Shown: positions 51,231 to 59,007 of the stretch, piece after piece
Numbering within the stretch: position 1 is the first letter of the stretch
How the letters are laid out: every line of letters begins with the position of its first letter
Assembly: GCF_031085295.1 (NCBI RefSeq)
Contig: NZ_JAVFWO010000004.1
Coordinates: 434,001-498,000 of the forward strand
DNA from: Microbacterium psychrotolerans
Lineage (GTDB): Bacteria; Actinomycetota; Actinomycetes; Actinomycetales; Microbacteriaceae
DNA: 64,000 bases
Reading direction: 5' to 3'
Made by a program: the position numbers and the translations under genes
Notes under the pieces: generated by a model
Database searches by the model: none
What the model was told of the DNA's origin: nothing
What the model saw: the letters and a program-made list of their open reading frames with translations, nothing else

Positions 51231-52792
51231 CCCGCGTCGAGGTCGCGATCGTCGGCGCCGGGTTCGCGGGCATCGGCATGGCCATGGCGCTGCGCCGCGC
51301 CGGCCGCGAGGACTTCGTCGTGCTCGAGCGCGGCGCATCCGTCGGGGGAACCTGGCGCGACAACACCTACCCGGGCGTCGCGTGCGATGTGCCGTCGCAC
51401 CTGTACGGCTTCGCCGCGCATCCGAACCCGACCTGGTCCGGGACGTACGCGAAGGGCGCGGAGATCCACTCCTACCTCGAGCACGTCGTGGAAGTCGAGG
51501 GCCTGAGCGACCGGCTGCGCCTGCGCACGACGATGCGGGACGCGGAATGGGATGCCGGGGGCAGGGTCTGGCGCATCGGCACCTCCTCCGGGACGGGCGC
51601 ATCATCCGGAGACGACGGCGGCGTCGGCGTCGGCGACGACGTCATCGTCGCCGACGTGCTCGTACTCGCGTGCGGGCGGCTCACGGAGCCGACGATCCCC
51701 CGGATCGCCGGCCTCGAGCAGTTCCCGGGGCCGCTGTTCCACTCTGCACGGTGGGATCACTCCGCCGATCTCACCGGACTGCGCGTCGGTGTCGTGGGCA
51801 CCGGCGCCAGCGCCGTACAGATCGTGCCCGAGCTCAAGCGCGTGGCGGCGCACGTCACGCTCTTCCAGCGCACGCCCGCATGGATCGTGCCGCGAGGAGG
51901 AGACGCGTACTCCGACGCCGACCGCGCCCGGTTCGTCGCGGATCCCTCGTCGCTCGAAGCGCTGCGCGCCGATCTGTACGCCGAGGGCGAGGCGCGCTTC
52001 GCGTCGCGCTCGGGCGACTCCGCCGCCGCGGCGGAGGCCGAAGCCGTGGCGCTCGCGCACCTCGAACGGCAGGTCGCCGACCCCGCGCTGCGCGCCGCGC
52101 TCACCCCGGACTACGCGTTCGGCTGCAAGCGCGTGCTGCTCTCCGACGAGTTCTACCCCGCCGTGGCGTCCGACGCCGTGTCGCTCGTACCGGGTGCGCT
52201 CGCTGCGGTGGAGGGCTCGACGCTCGTCGCCTCCGACGGCACGCGCCATGAGATCGACGCGCTCGTCCTCGCAACCGGCTTCGCCTCGACCCGCCAGCCC
52301 TACGCCGACCTCGTCGCCGGCGAGGACGGCCAGACGCTCGCCGAGCACTGGTCCGGTGGGATGACGGCGTTCGCCTCGACCGTCGTCGCCGGCTTCCCCA
52401 ACCTCTTCGTGCTCAACGGCCCGAACGCCTCGCTCGGCCATTCGTCGTCCGTGCTCATGATCGAGGAGCAGGCGGGATACGTCACACGTGTCCTCGACGG
52501 CCGCTCCGGCCGGGTGCTTCGCGTCGACCCCGACGCCGAACGGCAGTACTCCGACGAGATCGCGCAGGCTGCGGCATCCACTCGCTGGATGACCGGCGGA
52601 TGCCGCAACTGGTACGTCGACGAGCGCTCGGGCCGGCTCGCCCTGCTGTGGCCGGGGACCGTCGACGCCTTCCGGGAGCGGCTCGCCCGGGCCGACGGCT
52701 CGGAGTTCCTGCCCGCGCCCGACGCCGCACACCGCGGCCGGGAACTCCCGGGCCCCGATCGCGAACCTGCTCTCGAAGGGAGCCCCGTATGA
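51227..52792 (+). CDS. Baeyer-Villiger type flavin monooxygenase
   Basis: A 521-residue class B flavoprotein monooxygenase. It has two Rossmann motifs, GAGFAG at 10-15 for FAD and GTGASA at 191-196 for NADPH, and the Baeyer-Villiger fingerprint FXGXXXHXXXW(P/D) at 166-177 (FPGPLFHSARWD). The second FAD-contacting segment is GGTWRDNTYPGVACDVPSHLY. It oxidises ketones to esters or soft heteroatoms; the substrate is unknown. It lies between cofGH and fgd with 4-nt overlaps on both sides. An NADPH-flavin enzyme inside an F420 operon is unexpected. Codon use matches the neighbours. Confidence 0.92.
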   Translation: MTRVEVAIVGAGFAGIGMAMALRRAGREDFVVLERGASVGGTWRDNTYPGVACDVPSHLYGFAAHPNPTWSGTYAKGAEIHSYLEHVVEVEGLSDRLRLRTTMRDAEWDAGGRVWRIGTSSGTGASSGDDGGVGVGDDVIVADVLVLACGRLTEPTIPRIAGLEQFPGPLFHSARWDHSADLTGLRVGVVGTGASAVQIVPELKRVAAHVTLFQRTPAWIVPRGGDAYSDADRARFVADPSSLEALRADLYAEGEARFASRSGDSAAAAEAEAVALAHLERQVADPALRAALTPDYAFGCKRVLLSDEFYPAVASDAVSLVPGALAAVEGSTLVASDGTRHEIDALVLATGFASTRQPYADLVAGEDGQTLAEHWSGGMTAFASTVVAGFPNLFVLNGPNASLGHSSSVLMIEEQAGYVTRVLDGRSGRVLRVDPDAERQYSDEIAQAAASTRWMTGGCRNWYVDERSGRLALLWPGTVDAFRERLARADGSEFLPAPDAAHRGRELPGPDREPALEGSPV

Positions 52793-53802
52793 CCGTTCCG
52801 CTGCGCTTCGGATACAAGGCGTCCGCCGAGCAGTTCGGCCCGGCCGAGCTGCTCGACTACGCGATCCGAGCAGAGGAGGCCGGATTCGACTCGGTGTTCA
52901 TCTCGGACCACCTCCAGCCCTGGCTGCACGAGGGCGGGCATGCTCCGGCATCCGTTCCGTGGCTCGGCGCGCTCGGCGCGAAGACCTCGCGCGTGCTCAT
53001 CGGCACCTCCGTGCTGACCCCGACGTTCCGGTACAACCCGACCGTCGTCGCACAGGACTTCGCGACCCTGGGCGTCATGTACCCGGGGCGCGTGATCCTC
53101 GGCGTCGGCACCGGCGAAGCGCTCAACGAGGCGAACCTGGGCATCGCGTGGCCCGACCCGCCCGAGCGGTTCCAGCGCCTCAAGGAGGCGATCGGCCTCA
53201 TCCGCCGGCTGTGGTCCGAGGACCGCGTCAACTTCGACGGCACCTACTACCACGCGCACAACATCACGATCTACGACAAGCTGCCCGAGCCGGTGCCGAT
53301 CTACATCGGTGCCGCCGGACCCGCCGCGACCCGCCTCGCCGGTCGTATCGCCGACGGGTTCATCACCACGTCGGGAAAGAAGCGCGAGCTCTACACCGAC
53401 ACGCTCCTGCCGGCGCTGCACGAGGGCCTCGAGAAGGCGGGCCGCGCGGCCGACGCGATCGACACGCTCATCGAGGTGAAGGTGTCGCTCGACGCGACGC
53501 TCGAGGCCGCGCAGGAGAAGACGCGGTTCTGGGCGCCGCTCGCCCTCACCCCCGAGGAGAAGATGGGCGTCGACGACCCGATCGAGATGCAGCGCCTCGG
53601 CGAGCAGCTTCCGATCGAGCGCGCGGCGTCGCGGTTCATCGTGTCTGACGACCCCGACGAGCACGTCGAGCGCATCGGGTGGTACATCGAGCTCGGCTTC
53701 CGCCACCTGGTGTTCCACGACCCCGGCCACGACCAGGGCGCGTTCCTGCGGCTGTACGGCGAGGAGATCCTGCCGCGGCTGCGCGCGCGGTTCGGCGCGT
53801 GA
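52789..53802 (+). CDS. fgd: F420-dependent glucose-6-phosphate dehydrogenase
   Basis: A 337-residue luciferase-like monooxygenase-fold enzyme that reduces F420 while oxidising glucose 6-phosphate to the gluconolactone. FGD signatures are present: FGYKASAEQFGPAELLDYAIRAEEAGFDSVFISDHLQPW at the start (with the catalytic His40 region SDHLQPW), YPGRVILGVGTGEALNE and IGAAGPAATRLAGRIADGFITTSGK. This is strong evidence that the cell uses F420. It is translationally coupled to the monooxygenase gene upstream and cofC downstream (GTGA overlap). Full length. Confidence 0.95.
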   Translation: MTVPLRFGYKASAEQFGPAELLDYAIRAEEAGFDSVFISDHLQPWLHEGGHAPASVPWLGALGAKTSRVLIGTSVLTPTFRYNPTVVAQDFATLGVMYPGRVILGVGTGEALNEANLGIAWPDPPERFQRLKEAIGLIRRLWSEDRVNFDGTYYHAHNITIYDKLPEPVPIYIGAAGPAATRLAGRIADGFITTSGKKRELYTDTLLPALHEGLEKAGRAADAIDTLIEVKVSLDATLEAAQEKTRFWAPLALTPEEKMGVDDPIEMQRLGEQLPIERAASRFIVSDDPDEHVERIGWYIELGFRHLVFHDPGHDQGAFLRLYGEEILPRLRARFGA

Positions 53803-54536
53803 CCCCGCTGTTCGGTCGGCGTCGGCGCGAAGCGCGCACAGCTCAGGCGGATCCGCCGTCCGCCCGACGTGTCGAGGCCCCGTCGGCCGATCCGCCTGAG
53901 TCGCGCACGCCGCGGTGGATCGTAGTGGTCCCGGTCAAGCCGTCGGCGCGCGCCAAGTCCCGCCTCGAGGTGGACGGCGTCGGCCGCGCCGATCTTGCCC
54001 GCGCGATCGCCCTCGACACGCTCGCCGCGGCGAGCGCCTGCGAGCTCGTCGCTCAGGTCGTCGTGGTCACCGATGACGCGACGCTCGCACGCGAAGCGGC
54101 GCTGATCCCGGCGCTGCGGTTCGTTCCCGAGGGCGACGCGGGCGGGCTCGACGCCGCCGTGGCTGTAGGCGTGGCTGCGATCGATCCGGGGGGACGGATG
54201 CCGCGCGCCGCCCTGCTCGGCGACCTCCCGGCTCTGCGACCCGAGGATCTCGCCGAGGCGCTGCGGGCAGCGGCATCCGTCGACCGCACCGTCGTGCCCG
54301 ACGCGGAGGGCACGGGATCGACGCTGGTGACCGCACGCGCGGGCGTCGCGTGGGAGACGTCGTTCGGCGACGGCTCGTTCGCGCGGCACGTCGCGCTGGG
54401 GTGTGAGGCGCTCCCGATCGCGGATGCCTCCACGCTGCGTCGCGACGTCGACACCGCCGCGCAGCTGACGGCCGCCGCCGCGCTCGGCCTCGGCCCCCGC
54501 ACCGCCGCACTGCTGGCCGCGCACGCCGAGACCTGA
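53799..54536 (+). CDS. cofC: 2-phospho-L-lactate guanylyltransferase CofC
   Basis: A 245-residue nucleotidyltransferase that activates 2-phospho-L-lactate (or phosphoenolpyruvate) with GTP for F420 assembly. After a 38-residue polar extension the CofC core begins WIVVVPVKPSARAKSRL, with VVVVTDDATLA, FVPEGDAGGLDAAV and ALLGDLPALRPEDLAEAL. The GTG at 53799 overlaps the fgd stop by 4 nt. The N-terminal extension is longer than usual and may mean the true start is downstream, but no better codon with a ribosome site is seen. It supplies the substrate for CofD, encoded on the opposite strand 1.3 kb away. Confidence 0.93.
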   Translation: MTPLFGRRRREARTAQADPPSARRVEAPSADPPESRTPRWIVVVPVKPSARAKSRLEVDGVGRADLARAIALDTLAAASACELVAQVVVVTDDATLAREAALIPALRFVPEGDAGGLDAAVAVGVAAIDPGGRMPRAALLGDLPALRPEDLAEALRAAASVDRTVVPDAEGTGSTLVTARAGVAWETSFGDGSFARHVALGCEALPIADASTLRRDVDTAAQLTAAAALGLGPRTAALLAAHAET

Positions 54537-54589
54537 CGCCTCGGCCCAGGGATGGCGCCGGTCGACCGCCACGGCGCTAGCCTGGCGTG

Positions 54590-55021
54590 ATGAGCGACTA
54601 CGAGGTGCTGGAGATCGGCGGGCTCGACGAGTGGCGGGCGCACTACGGCGGGTTCCGGCCCGACAGCTCGCGCGACGGGCGCCGAGTGGTCGATCACGAG
54701 CTGAATCTGCAGTACATCGGCATGACCGCGAACGCGTACGAGCCGGGTGAGGAAGCGGGCTACTGGCACGTGCACTCGCGCGTGGAGGAGGCCTACGTGT
54801 TCCTCGCCGGCCGTGGCCAGATGGCGCTCGACGACGACATCATCGACGTCGGTCCGGGCACCGTGGTGCGGGTGGGTCAGGGGGTGCTGCGCACGTGGCG
54901 TGCGCTGCCCGACAGCCCCGAGGAGCTGCGCTGGCTGTGCATCCGCGCCGGCGGCCGCGAACTGCCTCAGCTGCCCGACGACAGCCAGCGCGCCCCCGAC
55001 CGCGCCTCGCCCTGGACCTGA
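54590..55021 (+). CDS. Cupin domain protein
   Basis: A 143-residue single-domain cupin. Motif 1 is EEAGYWHVHSRVEEAYVFLAGRGQM (HXH with Glu, then the closing Glu/Tyr and Gly), motif 2 is VGPGTVVRVGQGVLRTWRALP, with the usual third His replaced by Arg. Metal binding is thus only partly conserved. Cupins are found as isomerases, dioxygenases and sensors; function here unknown. ATG 54590 follows a GTG three bases upstream. It lies 53 bp after cofC on the same strand and may belong to the same transcript. It converges on the TauE/SafE gene. Confidence 0.85.
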   Translation: MSDYEVLEIGGLDEWRAHYGGFRPDSSRDGRRVVDHELNLQYIGMTANAYEPGEEAGYWHVHSRVEEAYVFLAGRGQMALDDDIIDVGPGTVVRVGQGVLRTWRALPDSPEELRWLCIRAGGRELPQLPDDSQRAPDRASPWT

Positions 55022-55058
55022 CCCGGCGGGCCGGGATCCCAGCGCGGTCGCGCGACGG

Positions 55059-55802
55059 TCAGCCGACGAGCAGGTACACCGCACCGACGATGGTGAAGGC
55101 GATCACGAGCTTCTCGAACACCGACTGCGGCAAGCGGTCGGCCAGCCAGCGGCCGAGGAAGGCGGATGCGACGACGAGCGGCACGAGCACGAGGTCGACG
55201 AGCAGCCCCGGCACTGTGATGATGCCGATGCCGATCGAGAACGGCACCTTGAAGAGGTTGACGATGGCGAAGAACCACGCCGCGGTGCCGAGGAACGCCT
55301 TCACCTCGAAGCGCGCCGCGAGGAAGTACATCGACATCACCGGCCCGGCGGCGTTCGCGACCATCGTGGTGAAGCCGCCGAGCGACCCGTAGGTCGCGGC
55401 GGCGATGCGGTGCGGGCCCGCGGTGTCGACCTGCGACATGAACCGGCGGCGCAGCAACGTGATGGCGATCACCGCGAGCAGGATGACGCCGATCGACCGC
55501 TTGACCCAGAGGTCGTCGGCGAACCAGAGGAACACGACGCCGAGCAGCACGCCGACGACGACGGCGGGGGCGAGCCGCAGCAGGGTGCGCCAGTCCGCGT
55601 GGCGGCGATACATGGTCACGGCGAACAGGTCGGCCACGATCAGCAGGAGCAGGAGCACGCCGGTCGACTGCTTCGCCGGGAGGACGGCCGCGAAGATCGC
55701 GACGGCGATGGTGCCCGCTCCCGGAACGGCGGTCTTCGACAGCCCCACCACGACCGCGCCGACGCCGAGCAGGGCCCACGCCCACCACGCCAGCTCGGGC
55801 AC
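55059..55802 (-). CDS. TSUP (TauE/SafE) family permease
   Basis: A 247-residue membrane protein with about eight helices, full length for the sulfite exporter TauE/SafE family (TSUP). The N-terminal LGVGAVVVGLSKTAVPGAGTIAVAIFAAVLPAK and the internal repeat near SLGGFTTMVANAAGPVMSMYFL are the family hallmarks (the GXXTXXXNXXGP motif). Members move sulfonates, sulfite or organic acids. It starts with GTG 55802, one base after the cofD stop, so it is co-transcribed with cofD. The reason for this link is not known. Confidence 0.9.
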   Translation of the reverse strand: MPELAWWAWALLGVGAVVVGLSKTAVPGAGTIAVAIFAAVLPAKQSTGVLLLLLIVADLFAVTMYRRHADWRTLLRLAPAVVVGVLLGVVFLWFADDLWVKRSIGVILLAVIAITLLRRRFMSQVDTAGPHRIAAATYGSLGGFTTMVANAAGPVMSMYFLAARFEVKAFLGTAAWFFAIVNLFKVPFSIGIGIITVPGLLVDLVLVPLVVASAFLGRWLADRLPQSVFEKLVIAFTIVGAVYLLVG

Positions 55803-55803
55803 G

Positions 55804-56802
55804 TCAGAGAGCTCGATCGTCGGCCAGGCCGGCGGTCAGCGCCGCCTCGCCCAGCGCGGTCCGGCGTGCATCGTCCGTCATCCACAGCGGACGCACGAGC
55901 GAGCGGATGCCGAGCCCGGCCACCTCGTCGGCCGCGGCCTCGTCCTCCTCGGCGATGAGCCACGCGTCGAGCAGGCCGCCGTCCGCGCGCGCACCGTACA
56001 GACCCGCCACCGCGGCGGCGGAGGTCTCGACGCCGATCGCCGTGAGGCAGACGTCGGCCATGCCGCGCACGACCTTGCCGCCGATGACCGGCGAGACGCC
56101 GACGACCGGCGCCGCGGTGTCGCGCAGCGCCTGACGGATGCCGGGCACGTCGAGGATCGGGCCGATCGACACGACGGGGTTCGAGGGCGCGAGGAGCACG
56201 ACGTCGGCTGCCGCGAGGGCCTCGGTCAGGCCGGGCGCGGGAGCCGCGGCGTCGATGCCGGGGTTCTCGAACCGCGCGGGCGCGAGAGTGGCGCGGTGGC
56301 GCGTCCACCACTCCTGGAAGTGCAGGCGTGAACCGTCTTCGAGTACGACGATGGTGTCGACCTCGGCGTCGGTCATCGGGAGCAGGCGTGCGCCGAGGTC
56401 CCAGCGATGCGACATCCGCTCGAGCACCTGCGTGGGCGTCAGGCCGTCGCGCAGCCAGCCGGTGCGAGCGAGATGGGTGCCGAGGTCGAGGTCGCCGAGC
56501 GTGAACCAGGGCCAGCCGGCGCCCCACTCCTGCAGCTCGTGGTTGACGCGCTCGCTGTCGCCCTGACGCCCCCAGCCGCGTTCGGCGTCGTTCACGCCGG
56601 CGAGCGCGTAGGTGATCGAGTCGACGTCGGGCTGAAGACGGACGCCGGAGAGCCACAGGTCGTCACCGGTGTTGACGACGACGGTGAGCGCCGACGTGGT
56701 GTCGTCGATGCCGCGCCCACGGAGCGCTCCGCGGACGCCCAGCACGAAGCGGGAGCCGCCGACGCCGCCCGCGAGCACGACGATGCGCGGCGTGCCGGTC
56801 AT
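55804..56802 (-). CDS. cofD: 2-phospho-L-lactate transferase CofD
   Basis: A 332-residue enzyme that transfers the lactyl phosphate group to FO to give F420-0. Its opening IVVLAGGVGGSRFVLGVRGAL is the CofD signature, followed by VNTGDDLWLSGVRLQPDVDSITYALAG, in which the Asp residues bind the metal, and LLAPSNPVVSIGPILDVPGIRQAL and GVSPVIGGKVVRGMADVC. ATG 56802 is first. It is 7 nt after the HemD stop on the minus strand and 1 nt before the TauE/SafE gene. With cofGH and cofC this makes three of the four core F420 genes; cofE is not in the window. Confidence 0.95.
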   Translation of the reverse strand: MTGTPRIVVLAGGVGGSRFVLGVRGALRGRGIDDTTSALTVVVNTGDDLWLSGVRLQPDVDSITYALAGVNDAERGWGRQGDSERVNHELQEWGAGWPWFTLGDLDLGTHLARTGWLRDGLTPTQVLERMSHRWDLGARLLPMTDAEVDTIVVLEDGSRLHFQEWWTRHRATLAPARFENPGIDAAAPAPGLTEALAAADVVLLAPSNPVVSIGPILDVPGIRQALRDTAAPVVGVSPVIGGKVVRGMADVCLTAIGVETSAAAVAGLYGARADGGLLDAWLIAEEDEAAADEVAGLGIRSLVRPLWMTDDARRTALGEAALTAGLADDRAL

Positions 56803-56808
56803 CCGACG

Positions 56809-57654
56809 TCAGCCCCGGCTGTCCATGCCGAGCCGCGGGAGCACGCCGGTGCGGGGCGCGAACTCGTCGGCCGCGTGCGGCAGCGAGAACTTTGCGACCG
56901 CGTCGATGAGCGCGTCGACGGTCTGCGCGTCGGCGATGACGTCGACGTCGAGACCGGCCCGGCGCGCATCCTTGGCGGTGCGCGGCCCGATCGCGGCGAT
57001 CAGGGTGGTGGCGGGGATGTGGGGGAACTGCTCGTGCACCTGCTCGGCGACCGAGCCGCTGGTCACGAGGATGGCGTTGATGCGCCCGGATCGGACGTCT
57101 TCGGCGATGCGATCGGTCACCGGCACCCCGACGGTGCGGTACGCGACCACGCTGCGGACGCGGTGACCGGCATCGGTCAGCATCCGCGTGAGGACCGGCT
57201 TCGCGATCTCGCTGCGGAGGGTGAGGATGTCGCGGGCCTGCGGCTCGAGGCCGATGAGCTGCTCGGCCATGCCGGCCGCGGAGTTGTCGCGCTCGGGGAC
57301 GAGGTCGACGCGATAGCCGACGGCGAGGAGCGCCGCCGCGGTGGTCTCGCCGACCGCCGCGACCTTCGTGGTCGGCGGGACGACGGCTCGATACGCGTAG
57401 AGCACATCGACGGTCGTAGCGCTGGTGACGGTGAGCCAGTCGAACTTGCCGGCCGCCAAGTCGGCGAGCGCCTGCTCGAGCGTGGCCTGATCGTTCGTGG
57501 GCGCGAAGTTGATGAGAGGCGCGATGACCGGGGTCGCGCCCTGACGGCGGAGAGTGGCCGCGACGCCGTCACCCCAAGGGCCGCCCCGGGGGACGAGAAC
57601 GCGCCAGCCGGTCAATGGTTTGACGGACTGGTGCTGAGCTGCGGCGGTGTTCAT
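56809..57654 (-). CDS. hemD: Uroporphyrinogen-III synthase HemD
   Basis: A 281-residue two-domain enzyme that closes hydroxymethylbilane to uroporphyrinogen III. The sequence is divergent as usual for the family, but shows WRVLVPRGGPWGDGVAATLRRQGATPVIAPLI at the N terminus, FDWLTVTSATTVDVLYAYRA, KVAAVGETTAAALLAVGYRVDLVPE and, in the second half, ILVTSGSVAEQVHEQFP and IAAIGPRTAKDARRAGLDVDVIADAQTVDALIDAV. These are HemD-type strand-helix motifs. ATG 57654 starts it; 184 bp upstream hold no gene but contain the perfect palindrome CGATTCGAATCG (57716-57727). It forms a run with cofD and the TSUP gene. Confidence 0.9.
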   Translation of the reverse strand: MNTAAAQHQSVKPLTGWRVLVPRGGPWGDGVAATLRRQGATPVIAPLINFAPTNDQATLEQALADLAAGKFDWLTVTSATTVDVLYAYRAVVPPTTKVAAVGETTAAALLAVGYRVDLVPERDNSAAGMAEQLIGLEPQARDILTLRSEIAKPVLTRMLTDAGHRVRSVVAYRTVGVPVTDRIAEDVRSGRINAILVTSGSVAEQVHEQFPHIPATTLIAAIGPRTAKDARRAGLDVDVIADAQTVDALIDAVAKFSLPHAADEFAPRTGVLPRLGMDSRG

Positions 57655-57715
57655 AAGGGGGTCGACTCTCGATGGTGCTCAGTCGGCCGCTCACCACGTT
57701 CGAGCAGCCGATGCG

Positions 57716-57727
57716 CGATTCGAATCG
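57716..57727. promoter_or_regulatory. 12-bp palindrome upstream of hemD
   Basis: CGATTCGAATCG is an exact palindrome 62 nt ahead of the hemD start. On the minus strand a possible -10 (TATGCT, about 57745-57751) lies just upstream of it. No -35 is clear, so this is a weak call. Confidence 0.25.
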
Positions 57728-57838
57728 GGTTCGCGCGATCGGCAGCATACGCACCGTTGCACTGCCTTGCCTCCCGAGCATACCCCTCATCCCGGAAGCA
57801 GTGCCCCTGCCCTGTGGAGAGCGCGGCGAGCGGCGGGG

Positions 57839-58123
57839 TCAGCGGGTGTACAGGCGGACGAAACCCCAGACGGCGGCGCCGATCGCTACGGCACCCACGA
57901 CGACCGCTGCGGCGGCGAGCGCGGGCTTGCGGCGCTGGAAGGCGCGAGCCTGCTCGACACCGTCGTCCACCGCCCGGCCGACGCGCCGTGGCACGTTGGC
58001 CTTCTCTTCGATCGCGGCGAGCGCGGCCTTCAGCTCGGTGCGCGCCTGCACGACGGGGTCGCCGATGCCGAGCGGAACGGCGGTGCGGGGCACGGGTACG
58101 GGCACGACGGCGTCAGAGCTCAT
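57839..58123 (-). CDS. Small membrane protein
   Basis: A 94-residue protein with a polar N terminus (PVPRTAVPLGIGDPVVQARTELKAALAAIEEKANVPRRVGRAV) and one C-terminal membrane helix (ALAAAAVVVGAVAIGAAVWGFVRLY). It has the layout of DUF3618-type proteins: an amphipathic helix then a tail anchor. ATG 58123 overlaps the holin-like gene by 11 nt, and the three small genes (YtxH-like, holin-like, this) form an operon. This trio is common in actinobacteria next to heme genes. Its function is unknown. Confidence 0.75.
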   Translation of the reverse strand: MSSDAVVPVPVPRTAVPLGIGDPVVQARTELKAALAAIEEKANVPRRVGRAVDDGVEQARAFQRRKPALAAAAVVVGAVAIGAAVWGFVRLYTR

Positions 58124-58514
58124 CGCGCACCTCCTTCACATCCAGGGCGATCGACTGCACGGGGTTCTGACGCTCGCCGATCTTCTTGAAGCGGAGGATG
58201 CCCAGCCAGGCCAGCACCGCCGTGATCACGAGCATCGCGAAGAAGACGACGAGCGCAGACAGCCACACCGGCCACCATGACGACAGCCCTGCGATCACGA
58301 AGGTCCCGAGGACGGGCACCGACCAGAAAAGGACGAACAGCGCGGCGAACGCCCACAGCGCACCCCACCCGCCGTCCTTCGCGGTGCGGGAGAGCCAGGC
58401 CTTGGCGGCGTCGATCTCCGCGATGACGAGGTTGCGGATCAGCTCCGGGATCTCGCCGATCAGGGTGAGCAGGCTGTCGTCCGCGCGGTCGCGGAAGCCA
58501 CGCGGCGTGGTCAT
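58113..58514 (-). CDS. Phage-holin-family (DUF1469) membrane protein
   Basis: A 133-residue protein: a cytoplasmic N-terminal amphipathic helix (DDSLLTLIGEIPELIRNLVIAEIDAAKAWL), then two membrane helices (WAFAALFVLFWSVPVLGTFVIAGL and WLSALVVFFAMLVITAVLAWLGIL) and a short tail. This is the actinobacterial holin superfamily III / DUF1469 pattern; these chromosomal proteins are not phage lysis genes and probably help membrane stress tolerance. ATG 58514 is chosen over the upstream in-frame ATG at 58556, which lies inside the previous gene. It sits 4 nt after the YtxH-like gene. Confidence 0.85.
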   Translation of the reverse strand: MTTPRGFRDRADDSLLTLIGEIPELIRNLVIAEIDAAKAWLSRTAKDGGWGALWAFAALFVLFWSVPVLGTFVIAGLSSWWPVWLSALVVFFAMLVITAVLAWLGILRFKKIGERQNPVQSIALDVKEVRDEL

Positions 58515-58518
58515 CACG

Positions 58519-58908
58519 TCAGGCCCCGCCGCGGCCGTTCTCCGACGCGTCGTCAATCGCGTCGTCGACGGCGTCCTTCACCGCCTTCGCCGAGGTCTGC
58601 GCCGCCTTCTCCACGTCGTCGGCCGAGTCCTCGCCGACTTTGAGGGCGGCGTCGAGCTTCTGCCCGGGCGTGCCCTTCGCTCCGGCGGCCTGGGTGACCT
58701 TGACCGCCGATTCCCACAGCGTCGACGGCAGCGCCATCGCCTGCGACTTGGCGAAGTCCTTCACCTTGTCGACCTGCGTCTGCACGGGCTCGGCGTTCCA
58801 CACCTTCAGCCACTGCCCTTTGATCTGCTCGTACCGCTCTCGGCCCGCCCGCGTACCGAGGACGTACCCGATCGCAAGTCCGACGACCAGTCCTGCCTTG
58901 CCCTTCAT
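58519..58908 (-). CDS. YtxH-like small protein
   Basis: A 129-residue protein with a glycine-zipper-like hydrophobic N terminus (KAGLVVGLAIGYVLGTRAGRERYEQIK, the YtxH signature) and an amphipathic Ala/Lys/Asp-rich helix that continues to the C terminus (DSADDVEKAAQTSAKAVKDAVDDAIDDAS), LEA-like in composition. Such proteins are linked to envelope and general stress in other bacteria. It is the first gene of the three-gene unit. ATG 58908 is preceded by GAGACCTC, a modest ribosome site (GAGG on the opposite register), so the start is likely but not certain. Confidence 0.82.
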   Translation of the reverse strand: MKGKAGLVVGLAIGYVLGTRAGRERYEQIKGQWLKVWNAEPVQTQVDKVKDFAKSQAMALPSTLWESAVKVTQAAGAKGTPGQKLDAALKVGEDSADDVEKAAQTSAKAVKDAVDDAIDDASENGRGGA

Positions 58909-59007
58909 GAGGTCTCCTCACGCTCGGTGTGCACCTGACGACTCTCCCAGGGTAGCCCTGTATGCCGATTCCGGCATCCACCCTTGACACCGGTCGTCAC
59001 GGCGTGC

